Part shown: piece after piece, positions 8,188 to 17,838 of the stretch
Numbering within the stretch: position 1 is the stretch's first letter
How the letters are laid out: every line of letters starts with the position of its first letter
DNA from: Spirosoma agri
GTDB taxonomy: Bacteria > Bacteroidota > Bacteroidia > Cytophagales > Spirosomataceae
Length of the DNA stretch: 64,000 bases
Assembly: GCF_010747415.1 (NCBI RefSeq)
Contig: NZ_JAAGNZ010000002.1
Span: 1 to 64,000 of the forward strand
Direction of reading: 5' to 3'
Made by a program: the position numbers and the translations under genes
The notes under the pieces: model-generated
Database searches by the model: none
What the model saw: the letters and a program-made list of their open reading frames with translations, nothing else
Told to the model about the DNA's origin: nothing

Positions 8188-9948
8188 TTATTTCAATCGT
8201 ATCTGCGAAACACTGGCTCCGGCAGGAACCATCGGGAATACGTTTTCTTCTTTCTCGACAATAACTTCGAGCAGGAACGGACCATCGTGATTCAGCATCG
8301 TATCCAGCGCATCCGACAGATTTTCGCGCTCGTCGCAGGTCTGGCCACTCATGCCGAATCCTCGTGCAATCGTAATGAAGTCCGGGTTTTGCAGCTCAAC
8401 GAATGAATACCGACGCTCGTGGAATAATTGCTGCCACTGACGAACCATACCCAGAAAGTTATTATTCAGAATGATCGCCTTAACGGGTTGTTTGTTCTGA
8501 ACGATGGTGCCCAGTTCCTGTAACGTCATCTGGAAACAACCATCACCGATGATGGCGACAACCTGCCGATCGGGGGCACCAACCTGCGCGCCAAAGGCCG
8601 CCGGTAGCGCAAAGCCCATGGTGCCCATACCGCCCGACGTAACCAGGCTGTTAGGTTTACGAAACTGGTAATAACGCGAAGACATCATCTGGTGCTGACC
8701 AACATCGGTGACCAGAATCGCTTCACCCTTTGTCTTCTTGGAGAGCATATCGATTACCTCGCCCATCCGGATTTTGCCTTCGGTCGAGGTCAGGACAGGG
8801 ACCGTGATGGCTTCGTTCTCGATTGCATCGTATTTTCTGAATTCGTTGCGCCATACGGTATGATCGTTGGGGTCAACAAGGGGTAGCAACGCTTTCAGTG
8901 CTTCTTTGGCATCACCAACGACGGGTGCATCGGCGCGAATAATTTTGTCGATTTCGGATGGGTCGATCTCGATATGAACGACTTTAGCCTGCTTGATGTA
9001 CTTGCTGGCATCCCCCGTCACGCGGTCGTCGAACCGCATACCGATCGCAATGATCACGTCGGCATTATCGGTCATCACGTTAGAGCCATAATTGCCATGC
9101 ATGCCTAACCAGCCAACATACAGCGGGTGATCCGTTGAAATTGTCGACTGACCCAGTAATGTTGTCGCGACCGGAATGCCTGTTTTTTCGGCAAACGCAA
9201 TCAACTCACTCTCCGCTTTAGCAATCTGCACCCCGTGGCCTACGAAGATATAAGGCCGTTTCGCACTGTTTATCAGCCGGGCAGCGGCTTCAACCTGTTC
9301 CTGCTTCGGAATCCGGCGTGGCCGATAGCTGACCATGCTTCGGCAGCGTTCATACACAAACGGTTTGGTCATGAGTTCCAGCTGAGCGCTTTTCGTTATA
9401 TCGATCAGCACCGGTCCCGGCCGACCCGACTGCGCAATGTAGAAGGCTTTCGACAGTATTTCGGGCACCTCATCGGCATCCGTTATCTGGTAATTCCATT
9501 TTGTAATCGGCATGGTCACGCCCATGACATCGGCTTCCTGGAAAGCGTCGGTACCCAGCAACTTCTTGGCCACCTGACCGACGATACAAACCATTGGTGT
9601 CGAATCGATTAGCGCATCAGCAATTCCGGTAACCAGATTGGTTGCGCCGGGACCCGATGTGACCAGGCATACCCCCGCCCGACCCGTTACCCGAGCGTAT
9701 CCTTCGGCGGCATGAGCTGCTCCCTGCTCGTGCCGTACCAAAATATGATTCAGTTGCTCTTGATAGTCATATAATGCATCGTAGACAGGCATAATAGCCC
9801 CGCCGGGATACCCGAAAATGGTATCGACACCTTCGGCAACGAGTGCTTTCATCAGGGCATGAGAGCCATTGATTAAGGTTGGAGCCGCAGGGGATGCTGA
9901 CGGAGTTGTCTCGATAACGTCCGATGTAATACTGGCGATTGCTTCCAT
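8188..9948 (-). CDS. ilvB: Acetolactate synthase large subunit
   Basis: Thiamine-diphosphate enzyme condensing pyruvate with pyruvate or 2-oxobutanoate. The 586-residue protein has the N-terminal PYR domain with the catalytic Glu in RHEQGAAHAAEGYAR, the central FAD-binding domain and the C-terminal TPP motif that opens with GDGCFQMTLQEL and ends in NN. The first 25 residues (Ser/Ala/Thr-rich) precede the conserved core and may be a disordered extension. The start is ATG at 9946-9948. It follows ilvD after 86 bases and heads the IlvBN pair. Confidence 0.95.
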   Translation of the reverse strand: MEAIASITSDVIETTPSASPAAPTLINGSHALMKALVAEGVDTIFGYPGGAIMPVYDALYDYQEQLNHILVRHEQGAAHAAEGYARVTGRAGVCLVTSGPGATNLVTGIADALIDSTPMVCIVGQVAKKLLGTDAFQEADVMGVTMPITKWNYQITDADEVPEILSKAFYIAQSGRPGPVLIDITKSAQLELMTKPFVYERCRSMVSYRPRRIPKQEQVEAAARLINSAKRPYIFVGHGVQIAKAESELIAFAEKTGIPVATTLLGQSTISTDHPLYVGWLGMHGNYGSNVMTDNADVIIAIGMRFDDRVTGDASKYIKQAKVVHIEIDPSEIDKIIRADAPVVGDAKEALKALLPLVDPNDHTVWRNEFRKYDAIENEAITVPVLTSTEGKIRMGEVIDMLSKKTKGEAILVTDVGQHQMMSSRYYQFRKPNSLVTSGGMGTMGFALPAAFGAQVGAPDRQVVAIIGDGCFQMTLQELGTIVQNKQPVKAIILNNNFLGMVRQWQQLFHERRYSFVELQNPDFITIARGFGMSGQTCDERENLSDALDTMLNHDGPFLLEVIVEKEENVFPMVPAGASVSQIRLK

Positions 9949-10034
9949 GACGTGTAGTCGTTTTAAGGTCGTTAGCTTGTTGGCTTACTAAATTGTGTGG
10001 CTTATCTAAGCAAGGGTAGACGAGCGAGCAGTGA

Positions 10035-11735
10035 TTACGCTTCGTCGGTTACACAACCCTCGCTTGCTGATTTTACGTTCCGGATGTACTTGCCCAGTAC
10101 GCCTTTCGTAAACGATGGAGCAGGTCGTTTCCACTCGCTTCTGCGTTGCGCCATCTCTTCGTCTGAAATGTGCAGCGTCAGTTCGCGGGTGGTTGCGTCG
10201 ATGGTGATGCGGTCACCGTTGTGGACTAAGGCAATCGGGCCACCTTCGAAGGATTCGGGGGTAACGTGACCGACTACGAACCCGTGCGTGCCACCGGAGA
10301 AGCGACCATCCGTAATGAGGGCCACTTTATCACCCAGACCGGCCCCCATGATGGCTGAGGTTGGTTTCAGCATTTCGCTCATGCCCGGCCCACCTTTGGG
10401 ACCAGCGTTGCGAATGACCACTACCTGACCCGGCAAGATTTCACCCTTCTGAAGCGCGTCGATTACTTCACCTTCGTGCTCGCATACCTTGGCCGTACCG
10501 TCAAATTGTAGCCCTTCTTTGCCCGTGATCTTAGCTACCGAGCCCGTAGGAGCAAGATTGCCGCGTAAGACCTGGATATGTCCGGTTTTCTTGATTGGGT
10601 TGCTTATGGGTCGTACAATCTGCTGCGTCTCAAAGTTCAGCGAAGGAATGTCGGCCAGGTTTTCGGCTACGGTTTTACCCGTAACGGTCATGCAATCGCC
10701 GTGGATCATTCCCTGCTCGTAGAGGTATTTCATCACGGCCGGAACACCGCCAATGGCCAGCATATCCTCCATGTAGTACTTACCACTGGGTTTCAGGTCG
10801 GCCAGGAACGGCACCCGGTCACTGATCGCCTGAATGTCATCGAGTGTCAATTGAATATCGACAGCGCGAGCAATAGCTAGATAGTGAAGAACGGCGTTGG
10901 TCGAGCCACCAAGAGCCATTACGATGGTAAATGCATTTTCAAGCGACTTGCGGGTGATCAGGTCTTTGGGAATGATGTTCCGCTCGAGCAGCACGCGCAT
11001 GGCAGCGCCGATTTTTTTGCATTCCTCTTGCTTGCCTTCGTGCGTGGCCGGGTAGCTACTGCTGAATGGCAGGCTCAGGCCCATTGCTTCGATGCTACTG
11101 GCCATGGTATTGGCCGTATACATACCGCCACAGGCACCTGCACCGGGAATCGAATTTTTTATAACTCCTTCGTAATCTTCGTCGGAGATATTGTTCGCGT
11201 ACTTTTTGCCGAGTGCTTCGAAAGCCGAAACAATATCTAATTTTTGTCCTTTATAGTGGCCCGAACGGATCGTACCGCCGTAAACCATGATACCGGGCCG
11301 ATCGAGACGAGCCATCGCCATAATGGCACCGGGCATATTTTTGTCACAACCGACCACGGTTACAACGCCATCGTACCACTGCGCTGCTACAACTGACTCA
11401 ATTGAATCAGCAATGAGGTCACGGCTGGGCAGCGAATACCGCATCCCGTCGTTGCCATTGGTCATCCCGTCCGATACGCCAATGGTGTTAAAAATCAATC
11501 CTACCAAACCACTCGCCTGAATGCCCTGCTTCACGTACACGGAAAGCCCGTTGAGGTGCATATTGCAAGTGTTTCCTTCATAGCCCGTGCTGGCAATGCC
11601 AATCTGGGGCTTCTGCATATCGTCTTCGCTCAATCCAACGCCATAAAGCATGGCTTTTGCAGCTGGATTACTAATCTCCTGCGTTAGCGTGCGACTGAAA
11701 CGATTTAGTTTGGTGGTCTGTGGTTCGGCGATCAT
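10035..11735 (-). CDS. ilvD: Dihydroxy-acid dehydratase
   Basis: Fe-S enzyme dehydrating dihydroxy-acids to the keto acids of Val, Leu and Ile. The CDKNMPG motif and [12 protein letters not shown] contain cluster cysteines; the C-terminal [13 protein letters not shown] segment is conserved. I use ATG at 11733-11735 (566 aa, [10 protein letters not shown]); a TTG three codons upstream (11742-11744) is possible. It is the first gene of the ilv/leu transcript. A palindromic element shared with leuA ends 12 bases before this start. Confidence 0.94.
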   Translation of the reverse strand: MIAEPQTTKLNRFSRTLTQEISNPAAKAMLYGVGLSEDDMQKPQIGIASTGYEGNTCNMHLNGLSVYVKQGIQASGLVGLIFNTIGVSDGMTNGNDGMRYSLPSRDLIADSIESVVAAQWYDGVVTVVGCDKNMPGAIMAMARLDRPGIMVYGGTIRSGHYKGQKLDIVSAFEALGKKYANNISDEDYEGVIKNSIPGAGACGGMYTANTMASSIEAMGLSLPFSSSYPATHEGKQEECKKIGAAMRVLLERNIIPKDLITRKSLENAFTIVMALGGSTNAVLHYLAIARAVDIQLTLDDIQAISDRVPFLADLKPSGKYYMEDMLAIGGVPAVMKYLYEQGMIHGDCMTVTGKTVAENLADIPSLNFETQQIVRPISNPIKKTGHIQVLRGNLAPTGSVAKITGKEGLQFDGTAKVCEHEGEVIDALQKGEILPGQVVVIRNAGPKGGPGMSEMLKPTSAIMGAGLGDKVALITDGRFSGGTHGFVVGHVTPESFEGGPIALVHNGDRITIDATTRELTLHISDEEMAQRRSEWKRPAPSFTKGVLGKYIRNVKSASEGCVTDEA

Positions 11736-11747
11736 CTTAAACAATTA

Positions 11748-11776
11748 GCGAAATTTCGCTGACAGTGTAATAACGC
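11748..11776 (-). promoter_or_regulatory. Two-part palindromic element before ilvD
   Basis: GCGAAATTTCGC (11748-11759), five bases, then GTGTAATAACGC (11765-11776). It matches the element before leuA at 24 of 29 positions with the same spacing and orientation. The first palindrome is extended here to AGCGAAATTTCGCT, and the second is imperfect (CAGTGT..ACGCTG). It lies in the expected 5' UTR of ilvD, so it could be an operator controlling both transcription units. Confidence 0.6.
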
Positions 11777-11777
11777 T

Positions 11778-11809
11778 GTAAATTAAGATGAAGTTTTTCT
11801 GAAAGGCAA
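11778..11809 (-). promoter_or_regulatory. Probable ilvD promoter
   Basis: Minus strand: TTG (11807-11809), 21 bases, TAATTTAC (11778-11785), which matches the TAnnTT part of the Bacteroidota -7 box. Its position relative to the palindromic element equals that of the leuA promoter within one base. Confidence 0.45.
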
Positions 11810-11824
11810 GAAAAAACGGATTAT

Positions 11825-11856
11825 TTGTCCGTTAAAATGATGACTGATTACTTTTG
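11825..11856 (+). promoter_or_regulatory. murQ promoter
   Basis: TTG (11825-11827), 21 bases, TACTTTTG (11849-11856). The -7 box ends only four bases before the murQ ATG, so the transcript would begin at or within a few bases of the start codon, giving a leaderless or nearly leaderless message. Confidence 0.6.
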
Positions 11857-11860
11857 AGTT

Positions 11861-12661
11861 ATGATAACAGAAACCACGTCGCATTACGACCATTTAGAGC
11901 AGATGTCAGTCCATGACTTGCTGACTACTATTAATAACGAAGACAAGACTGTACCTCTGGCCGTCGAAAAAGCTATTCCTCAAATTGACGCATTGGTTAC
12001 GGAAATTGTGAAACGAATGAAACAGGGCGGTCGCCTTATCTACATAGGAGCGGGCACCAGCGGGCGTTTGGGCGTGGTCGATGCGTCGGAGTGTCCGCCC
12101 ACGTACGGGGTGCCGCATGATCTGGTGATTGGGTTGATGGCCGGGGGCGATGGGGCCATTCGGAAGGCGGTTGAATTTGCCGAAGATGACGCCGAACAGG
12201 CTTGGGTAGACATAGCTCCCTATCATCCGGATGAACACGATACGGTAATCGGCATTGCCGCTTCCGGCCGGACACCGTATGTGATTGGCGGGTTGAATCA
12301 GGCGCGGTCAGCTGGGCTTTTAACCGGGTGCGTTGTTTGTAATCCGGGTTCCGCCGTGGCGCAGGCCGCTGAATTTCCTGTTGAAGTAGTTACGGGCCCC
12401 GAATTCGTTACGGGCAGCACGCGTATGAAGGCCGGCACCGCTCAGAAACTTGTGCTGAATATGATTTCAACGGCTGTCATGATTCAGCTGGGTCGAGTGA
12501 AGGGCAACAAAATGGTCGATATGCAATTGACGAATATTAAGTTACAGGATCGGGCGGCTAAAATGGTCATGAGCGAAATCGGCGTCAGCCGGGAAGTGGC
12601 AGAGGAATTGCTGACGAAGTATGGCAACGTGCGGGGGGCAATCGATAATTTCAACGGTTGA
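11861..12661 (+). CDS. murQ: N-acetylmuramic acid 6-phosphate etherase
   Basis: Cleaves the lactyl ether of MurNAc-6-phosphate to GlcNAc-6-phosphate and D-lactate in cell-wall recycling. SIS-domain motifs are intact: GAGTSGRLGVVDASECPPTY (about residues 63-82), GIAASGRTPYV and the GSTRMKAGTAQKLVLNM segment. At 266 residues it lacks part of the C-terminal helical tail of the E. coli enzyme (298 aa), as I would expect for Bacteroidota members. It diverges from ilvD. No MurNAc kinase or PTS gene is adjacent. Confidence 0.93.
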   Translation: MITETTSHYDHLEQMSVHDLLTTINNEDKTVPLAVEKAIPQIDALVTEIVKRMKQGGRLIYIGAGTSGRLGVVDASECPPTYGVPHDLVIGLMAGGDGAIRKAVEFAEDDAEQAWVDIAPYHPDEHDTVIGIAASGRTPYVIGGLNQARSAGLLTGCVVCNPGSAVAQAAEFPVEVVTGPEFVTGSTRMKAGTAQKLVLNMISTAVMIQLGRVKGNKMVDMQLTNIKLQDRAAKMVMSEIGVSREVAEELLTKYGNVRGAIDNFNG

Positions 12662-12755
12662 ATACGAGCGCCGGCTATGCACTTAAAAAAGTTGCATTTC
12701 CGTACAATATCTGGCCACAAATAACGACTACCTGTTTGGACATGGTTAGAGAACG

Positions 12756-13313
12756 ATGAGGAAACAGGTGCTGCTGGTGGGGCGAAACCCCGTTGTTCTG
12801 TCAAAATTGGCGGATGCGTTAACGAACGAGGGGTTACTGGTTCAGACAACCAGTTTCGTCGAACAGGCCAGTCGAAATTTTAACGCGGCTAAATTTGATC
12901 TGGTCGCTTTCGGACGGGGCGTTGATGCGGTGACAAACCGGCAGCTTCGAGCCGACTTCAGGGCCCAAAATCCTGGTATTTTGTTTGTCGACGGCCTTGC
13001 ACCAGTAATCCCTTTATTGACTCGGCAAATAAGCCTTGCCTTATCTGTATCTGTTTCGGAGGAAAATGTACTGACGGAGTTCGGCTTTCAACAGCCTGAG
13101 ATTCTGGTTTCTGTGTCAACGTCCTGCCAGTTAAAAATCGATCTATACCAACTGGACGAAATTCATACTACGACGCAGCGGACACTGGTTGCTGAATCAG
13201 TTGGAGCGGGTACTCATTTGTTCGTCGCCGATCGTATGTCCATTAACGAAGGTACCATCCATTTTCTCACGGCTGAAGTTGATAACCGGGAGTTAGTCGT
13301 AATCACATTGTAA
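12756..13313 (+). CDS. Receiver-like protein without phospho-acceptor Asp, 185 aa
   Basis: Not assigned to a named family. The first 80 residues read like a response-regulator fold: a hydrophobic strand with VLLVGRNPVVLSKLADAL (about 5-22), then a second strand FDLVAFGRGVD at about 50-60 where the phosphorylated Asp would be replaced by Gly. The remaining 100 residues are strand-rich, with alternating hydrophobics, and of unknown function. No DNA-binding helix-turn-helix, signal peptide or membrane segment is seen. It begins 94 bases after murQ and converges with the AGE-family gene. Confidence 0.6.
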   Translation: MRKQVLLVGRNPVVLSKLADALTNEGLLVQTTSFVEQASRNFNAAKFDLVAFGRGVDAVTNRQLRADFRAQNPGILFVDGLAPVIPLLTRQISLALSVSVSEENVLTEFGFQQPEILVSVSTSCQLKIDLYQLDEIHTTTQRTLVAESVGAGTHLFVADRMSINEGTIHFLTAEVDNRELVVITL

Positions 13314-13320
13314 CCTCGGA

Positions 13321-14523
13321 TCAACTGACGCGTGTAGGGCGTCCGACAGGCTGTAGCTGGGCACATTTGGTCAGTGTCTGGGCCGTTTCGGCAAGGCATC
13401 GAATCAGCGAAAAGCAACCGATGGGGGCAATGGCTTTGGCATCAAGCAGTGGTTGATTGTCCTGGCCGATGGCAAGATGCCACCCCGTATGTTTCAGATC
13501 CGGAAAATGCTGAAAGGTGAAATCGTGAATGCGTTTTACCCACCTCGGGCATTCGGGGTGGCGCGTCTGGAAATAGCTTTTTGTCAGCGCCGAAATCGCT
13601 TCAAGCTGCACCCAGGCCCACTTCTGAGTTCCGTCCGGAAAAATGGAGGGCTGGTTCTTCATATCGGCATACTGATTGAGCCCCTGCGTCAGGTCATTCC
13701 AGGCAATGTCGCACAGGCGAATGCACCATGTGGTAACCTGCATCGCTAACTTACGATTCCCTGATTCAGCGCAGAAGTCAAGTAAAAAGCCAGCCGTCCG
13801 AAAGATAAGGCCAACATCTAGGCGTCGGCCTTCGGGGGTATTGATGAAGGAGCCTTCAGATAAAATATGTTCACGCAGCGTATCTGTACGGCGGTCTAGG
13901 AACTCACGCAGCAATGTGTGAAGAATGCGTTCTACATTCTCTTTCCACGTTTCTTCATCCAATAAGGGCTGTATGTCCAGCAACGCCTTCAGCAGCAATG
14001 CGGGTTCGCTAAGGTGCCTAAGCTGACGTAAGCCACCGACTGCCTGTGCCTGTTCGGCGTGCGTGTTTAACCAGTTCTGAAACAGGGTTGTCCACATCTG
14101 CCGGGCCAGCAGCGCCCATTCGTCGTTTCCGGTAGCGCGATGAAGCTGTGCATAAGCCATAACCAACGAACTGCCCGCGACTGTATTGGTTGACTGAGTA
14201 AGCGGGCGGCCCCGGCGATCGAGCTGATCGTAGTGAACTAGCTTGTCATCGTGGGCAAACTGACTCAGAAAAGAGGCCCCGTGCTGTGCGTGGGCAAACC
14301 AGGCCGGTTGACCGTCTAGTGTATTATACAACCAGGCAAAAGCCCAGGTTTGCTGAGCCTGTGACGTGACGCATTTGTCGCCTTCGATAACCAGACCCGT
14401 GGTTGTTAAATAATCAAAATACCCTCCGCATTGCTCGTCGCGACTGTTTTTGAGCCAGAACGGCACAACCTGTCGTAGCAGCGCTTGCTGGTAATCGGCG
14501 GAGAGTCTATTGAAATCGAGCAC
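13321..14523 (-). CDS. AGE-family sugar epimerase/isomerase
   Basis: N-acylglucosamine 2-epimerase family, alpha/alpha-toroid fold, cytosolic. The N-terminal pattern PFWLKNSRDEQCGGYFDYL and the following dK..taqaQqTWAF region are typical, as are later His residues of the family (RLDVGLIFRTAGFLLDF). The family includes GlcNAc 2-epimerase, cellobiose 2-epimerase and mannose isomerase, and I cannot choose among them. The frame starts at GTG (14521-14523), since no ATG precedes the conserved region. 400 residues is normal. A role in amino-sugar recycling next to murQ is only a guess. Confidence 0.82.
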   Translation of the reverse strand: MLDFNRLSADYQQALLRQVVPFWLKNSRDEQCGGYFDYLTTTGLVIEGDKCVTSQAQQTWAFAWLYNTLDGQPAWFAHAQHGASFLSQFAHDDKLVHYDQLDRRGRPLTQSTNTVAGSSLVMAYAQLHRATGNDEWALLARQMWTTLFQNWLNTHAEQAQAVGGLRQLRHLSEPALLLKALLDIQPLLDEETWKENVERILHTLLREFLDRRTDTLREHILSEGSFINTPEGRRLDVGLIFRTAGFLLDFCAESGNRKLAMQVTTWCIRLCDIAWNDLTQGLNQYADMKNQPSIFPDGTQKWAWVQLEAISALTKSYFQTRHPECPRWVKRIHDFTFQHFPDLKHTGWHLAIGQDNQPLLDAKAIAPIGCFSLIRCLAETAQTLTKCAQLQPVGRPTRVS

Positions 14524-14539
14524 AGTGTAAAGATAAAAA

Positions 14540-14608
14540 CGCGGCTCAAACGAATGTTACGATTTAAACAGATTCTCTGCTTGATCGATAAAATTCGTTT
14601 GAGCCGCG
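14540..14608 (-). terminator. Intrinsic terminator of lon
   Basis: A 16-bp perfect inverted repeat (CGCGGCTCAAACGAAT and its complement) with a 37-base loop is followed on the minus strand by TTTTT. It starts 14 bases after the lon stop. The long loop is unusual but stem and T-run are convincing. Confidence 0.7.
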
Positions 14609-14621
14609 CTCTTATTTGTCC

Positions 14622-17111
14622 TTAATAAACGCGCTCTACTTCGCGCTGTTCCTTGTCTTCAGGCAGGATGAATTTCATCGGTTTGCCGACTTTACCGGGT
14701 AACAGCGCTATCTCAAGCACCTGATCGACAGTATCTGCGTAGTAGAATTTGAGATCTTTTATATAGGACGCATTGATTTCCTCGATGTCTTTCCTGTTTT
14801 TCGAGCAGAGAATTAACTCTTTAATCCCTGCCCGATTGGCCGCCAGGATTTTTTCCTTGATGCCGCCAACCGGTAACACTTTGCCCCGTAACGTAACCTC
14901 ACCCGTCATGGCCAGATACGGCTTGACTTTACGCTGGGTATAAATGGAGGTCATGGACGTTAGCATCGTAATACCCGCCGAAGGGCCATCTTTGGGAACA
15001 GCACCCGCCGGAATGTGAATGTGCAGATCGTAATGGCTGAAGATCCGGTAGTCGATCCCTAAGTCGTCGGCATGTGCTTTCAGGTAGGAGAGGGCCGTTA
15101 TAGCCGACTCTTTCATGACATCACCCAACTGCCCCGATAAGGTTAGAACTCCTTTCCCCCGGCTCAGACTCGACTCGATCAGCAGAATTTCACCGCCTAC
15201 CTGTGTCCAAGCCAGTCCCGTTACGATACCGGCGATGTCGTCGTCGGCATAGAGTTCCTTATCGAAAATCTCGGCACCCAGCATTTTAGGTACGTCGACC
15301 GCCCGAATCGTATGATTGTATTCCTCTTCCATCGCAATGGATTTGGCTACTTTACGGACAAGCGCACCAATTTTCTGCTCCAGGTTCCGGACGCCTGATT
15401 CACGCGTATAGCCTTCAATGATGCGAAGTACCGCTTTATCGTCAAAGACCAGATCCTTCGGTTTCAAGCCGTGATCTTTACGCTGCTTGGGAATCAGGTA
15501 TTTTTTGGCAATCTGGACTTTCTCTTCGACCGTATACCCCGCAATATCGATGATTTCCATCCGGTCGCGTAGGGCAGGATGAATGGTATCAAGCGAGTTG
15601 GCCGTAGCGATGAACAACACCCGCGACAGGTCAAATTCTGTTTCGAGGTAATTGTCCATGAACGTCGAATTCTGTTCCGGATCAAGCACTTCGAGCAAAG
15701 CTGATGAAGGATCACCTCGGAAATCGGAACTGACCTTATCGATCTCATCCAGAATGAAGACGGGATTTGATGTGCCGCACTTCCGGATATTCTGGATTAC
15801 CTTACCCGGCATGGCCCCGATGTAGGTCTTGCGATGCCCCCGAATCTCGGCTTCGTCATGAACCCCACCCAATGCCATACGGCTGTATTTCCGTCCCAAT
15901 GCTTTGGCCACCGATTTACCCAGGGAGGTCTTACCCACACCCGGAGGGCCGTAAAGGCAAAGGATCGGCGCTTTCATGTCGTTTTTTAGCTTTAGAACGG
16001 CCAGATACTCAATGATCCGCTCCTTCACTTTTTCGAGTCCAAAGTGGTCGGCGTCCAGAATTTTCTGGGCCCGCTTCAGATCGAAGTTGTCTTTGGTATA
16101 CTCATTCCAGGGCAGGTCAACCATCAGCTCAACGTAATTCATAGTCACCGGGTACTCGGGTGCCATTGGATTGATCCGTTGCAGTTTGGTCAACTCCTTA
16201 TCGAAATGGGTGCGTACTTCTTTCGGCCATTTTTTACGGTCGGCCTTTAAACGCAGCTCGTCGATTTCACGGTCCGGATTATCCATACCCAATTCGTCCT
16301 GCAAGACCTTCATTTGCTGGCGCAGGTAATAATCACGCTGCTGCTGGTCGAGATCTGACGACGCTTTGGACTGGATTTCGCGCTTGAGTTCGAGCAACTG
16401 CACTTCCCGAAGCATGTATTCGAGCAATAACGTTGCCTGCTGGCTCCCGTCAAGCGTTTCCAGCAGACGCTGCTTGTCGCCTACTTCCGCGTTGATATTC
16501 GAGGATAAAAAATGAAGCAGGAACGTCGGGCTCTCGATGTTGTCGAGTGCAATGCGCGCTTCCTGCGGTATTTCTGGGTTAAGACGAAGGATTTTGTAAG
16601 CCGAATCTTTAAGCGATTGCAATAAGGCTTTACCTTCCTTTTTGTTCACGTTCGGAAATGAATCTTCAATCTGGCGAACCTGCGCCGTCATGAAAGGTTC
16701 TTCCTGAAGAATCTGCTCAACTTCAAAGCGTTTTTTCCCCTGAATGATAATGGTGATATTACCATCGGGTAAGGTGATCATCTTGATAATGTAGGCTACC
16801 GTACCAAACCGATAGAGATCATCGGCGGTCGGTTCGTCTTTCTGCTGGTTCAGTTGAGCAACAACACCAATAATTCGATTACCCTTGTATGCTTTTTTTA
16901 CCAGCCGAATCGACTTAGCCCTCCCCACGGTAACGGGAATGACCATACCTGGAAACAATACGGTATTGCGAACCGGCAGGATAGGCAGGTTCGGTGGTAA
17001 TTCATAATCATCATCTAACCCTTCCGGCGATCCGAGCGGTACAATTTCTAGATTGTCCGAGTCGAAATCGGCCAGCAACAAACGGGTGGCTAATTCTTTT
17101 TCTGAAATCAT
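14622..17111 (-). CDS. lon: ATP-dependent protease Lon
   Basis: Cytosolic AAA+ serine protease degrading misfolded and regulatory proteins. Domains in order: N-terminal substrate-recognition domain ([19 protein letters not shown]), long helical region, AAA+ module with Walker [14 protein letters not shown] and the Walker B/ILDEIDK segment, and the protease domain with catalytic Ser in [11 protein letters not shown] and Lys in [15 protein letters not shown] start at ATG 17109-17111 (829 aa, [12 protein letters not shown]); the upstream in-frame reading to 17252 adds 47 residues that do not resemble Lon. A perfect palindrome stands directly before this start. Confidence 0.95.
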   Translation of the reverse strand: MISEKELATRLLLADFDSDNLEIVPLGSPEGLDDDYELPPNLPILPVRNTVLFPGMVIPVTVGRAKSIRLVKKAYKGNRIIGVVAQLNQQKDEPTADDLYRFGTVAYIIKMITLPDGNITIIIQGKKRFEVEQILQEEPFMTAQVRQIEDSFPNVNKKEGKALLQSLKDSAYKILRLNPEIPQEARIALDNIESPTFLLHFLSSNINAEVGDKQRLLETLDGSQQATLLLEYMLREVQLLELKREIQSKASSDLDQQQRDYYLRQQMKVLQDELGMDNPDREIDELRLKADRKKWPKEVRTHFDKELTKLQRINPMAPEYPVTMNYVELMVDLPWNEYTKDNFDLKRAQKILDADHFGLEKVKERIIEYLAVLKLKNDMKAPILCLYGPPGVGKTSLGKSVAKALGRKYSRMALGGVHDEAEIRGHRKTYIGAMPGKVIQNIRKCGTSNPVFILDEIDKVSSDFRGDPSSALLEVLDPEQNSTFMDNYLETEFDLSRVLFIATANSLDTIHPALRDRMEIIDIAGYTVEEKVQIAKKYLIPKQRKDHGLKPKDLVFDDKAVLRIIEGYTRESGVRNLEQKIGALVRKVAKSIAMEEEYNHTIRAVDVPKMLGAEIFDKELYADDDIAGIVTGLAWTQVGGEILLIESSLSRGKGVLTLSGQLGDVMKESAITALSYLKAHADDLGIDYRIFSHYDLHIHIPAGAVPKDGPSAGITMLTSMTSIYTQRKVKPYLAMTGEVTLRGKVLPVGGIKEKILAANRAGIKELILCSKNRKDIEEINASYIKDLKFYYADTVDQVLEIALLPGKVGKPMKFILPEDKEQREVERVY

Positions 17112-17118
17112 ATGTGAA

Positions 17119-17133
17119 CTGTCAAATTGACAG
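17119..17133. promoter_or_regulatory. Palindrome CTGTCAA-A-TTGACAG before lon
   Basis: A perfect 7+7 palindrome with one central base lies seven bases upstream of the lon ATG. Its position suits an operator or an RNA hairpin covering the start of translation. Because lon is usually stress-induced, a heat-shock-related site is possible but unproven. Confidence 0.4.
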
Positions 17134-17295
17134 CTTTCATTATATGGTAGGTGTCTTATTCGCGAGGAAAGACAAGGGTATGAGCTATTTGCAACAGTCA
17201 TGCCACAGTGTTGACCCATGACGAGACGGCAGGTCACTAGGCTCTCCTGCAAAAGTAACTAAATAGGGGGCGGACTTTGACAATAAATTTATTAT

Positions 17296-17835
17296 TCAGA
17301 ACGAAACATCCTGAACGGGCTGACTTTTGCGAAAGACAAACGTTTTTTTCTGCCCCTGATATTGAATGTTGACCATATTTACCTGGTCATCGAACATATC
17401 CATCAACACGTTCTGTTTCAATAATCCACCCTTGAATGGCTCCGTATAGGGCATCTCCAGATATATCCAATGCGCATCAGCTTCTGTCTCATACCCCACA
17501 TACTCAATTGGTTTGGTCTGCTTCTGGGTAGTTACGTACGAGAAATGAGCATGAATATATTTCTCTATGATTGAATTATTTTTATCGTGTGGCTGATTAG
17601 TGGTACCCGTCAAATGGACTTTGGTATTGGTTTCCTGAGAGAGAACTTTTTCAAAATCATCTGTGAAGATCCGGATGCTTATTTCGAACGTCCGTTCTTT
17701 AGGATTGTACTGCATTTGCGTAACGCTGGCATGGAAATCATGAAGCGTCGACTGAGAAATGGCAAGCGGCCGACTGCCAGACAGGCAACCGGCCACGAGT
17801 AAAAGCAATGGCGTTAAAAACCTAGGCGATTTCAA
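17296..17835 (-). CDS. DUF6702-family lipoprotein
   Basis: A 179-residue exported protein with a lipobox-like LVAGC at about residues 13-17, so probably a periplasmic or outer-membrane-facing lipoprotein. The FHASVTQMQYNPKERTFEISIRIFTDDFEKVL stretch (written here as a family hallmark: short HASVT strand followed by IRIFTDDFEK) matches my memory of DUF6702 of Bacteroidota; function unknown. The start must be TTG (17833-17835), because an in-frame stop lies two codons upstream and no ATG occurs in the signal region. It follows rseP by three bases. Confidence 0.72.
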   Translation of the reverse strand: MKSPRFLTPLLLLVAGCLSGSRPLAISQSTLHDFHASVTQMQYNPKERTFEISIRIFTDDFEKVLSQETNTKVHLTGTTNQPHDKNNSIIEKYIHAHFSYVTTQKQTKPIEYVGYETEADAHWIYLEMPYTEPFKGGLLKQNVLMDMFDDQVNMVNIQYQGQKKTFVFRKSQPVQDVSF

Positions 17836-17838
17836 TGC

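Noticed and set aside
14622-17252. Lon with a 47-residue N-terminal extension
   Set aside because: The extra residues do not resemble Lon, and the ATG at 17109-17111 matches the family start.
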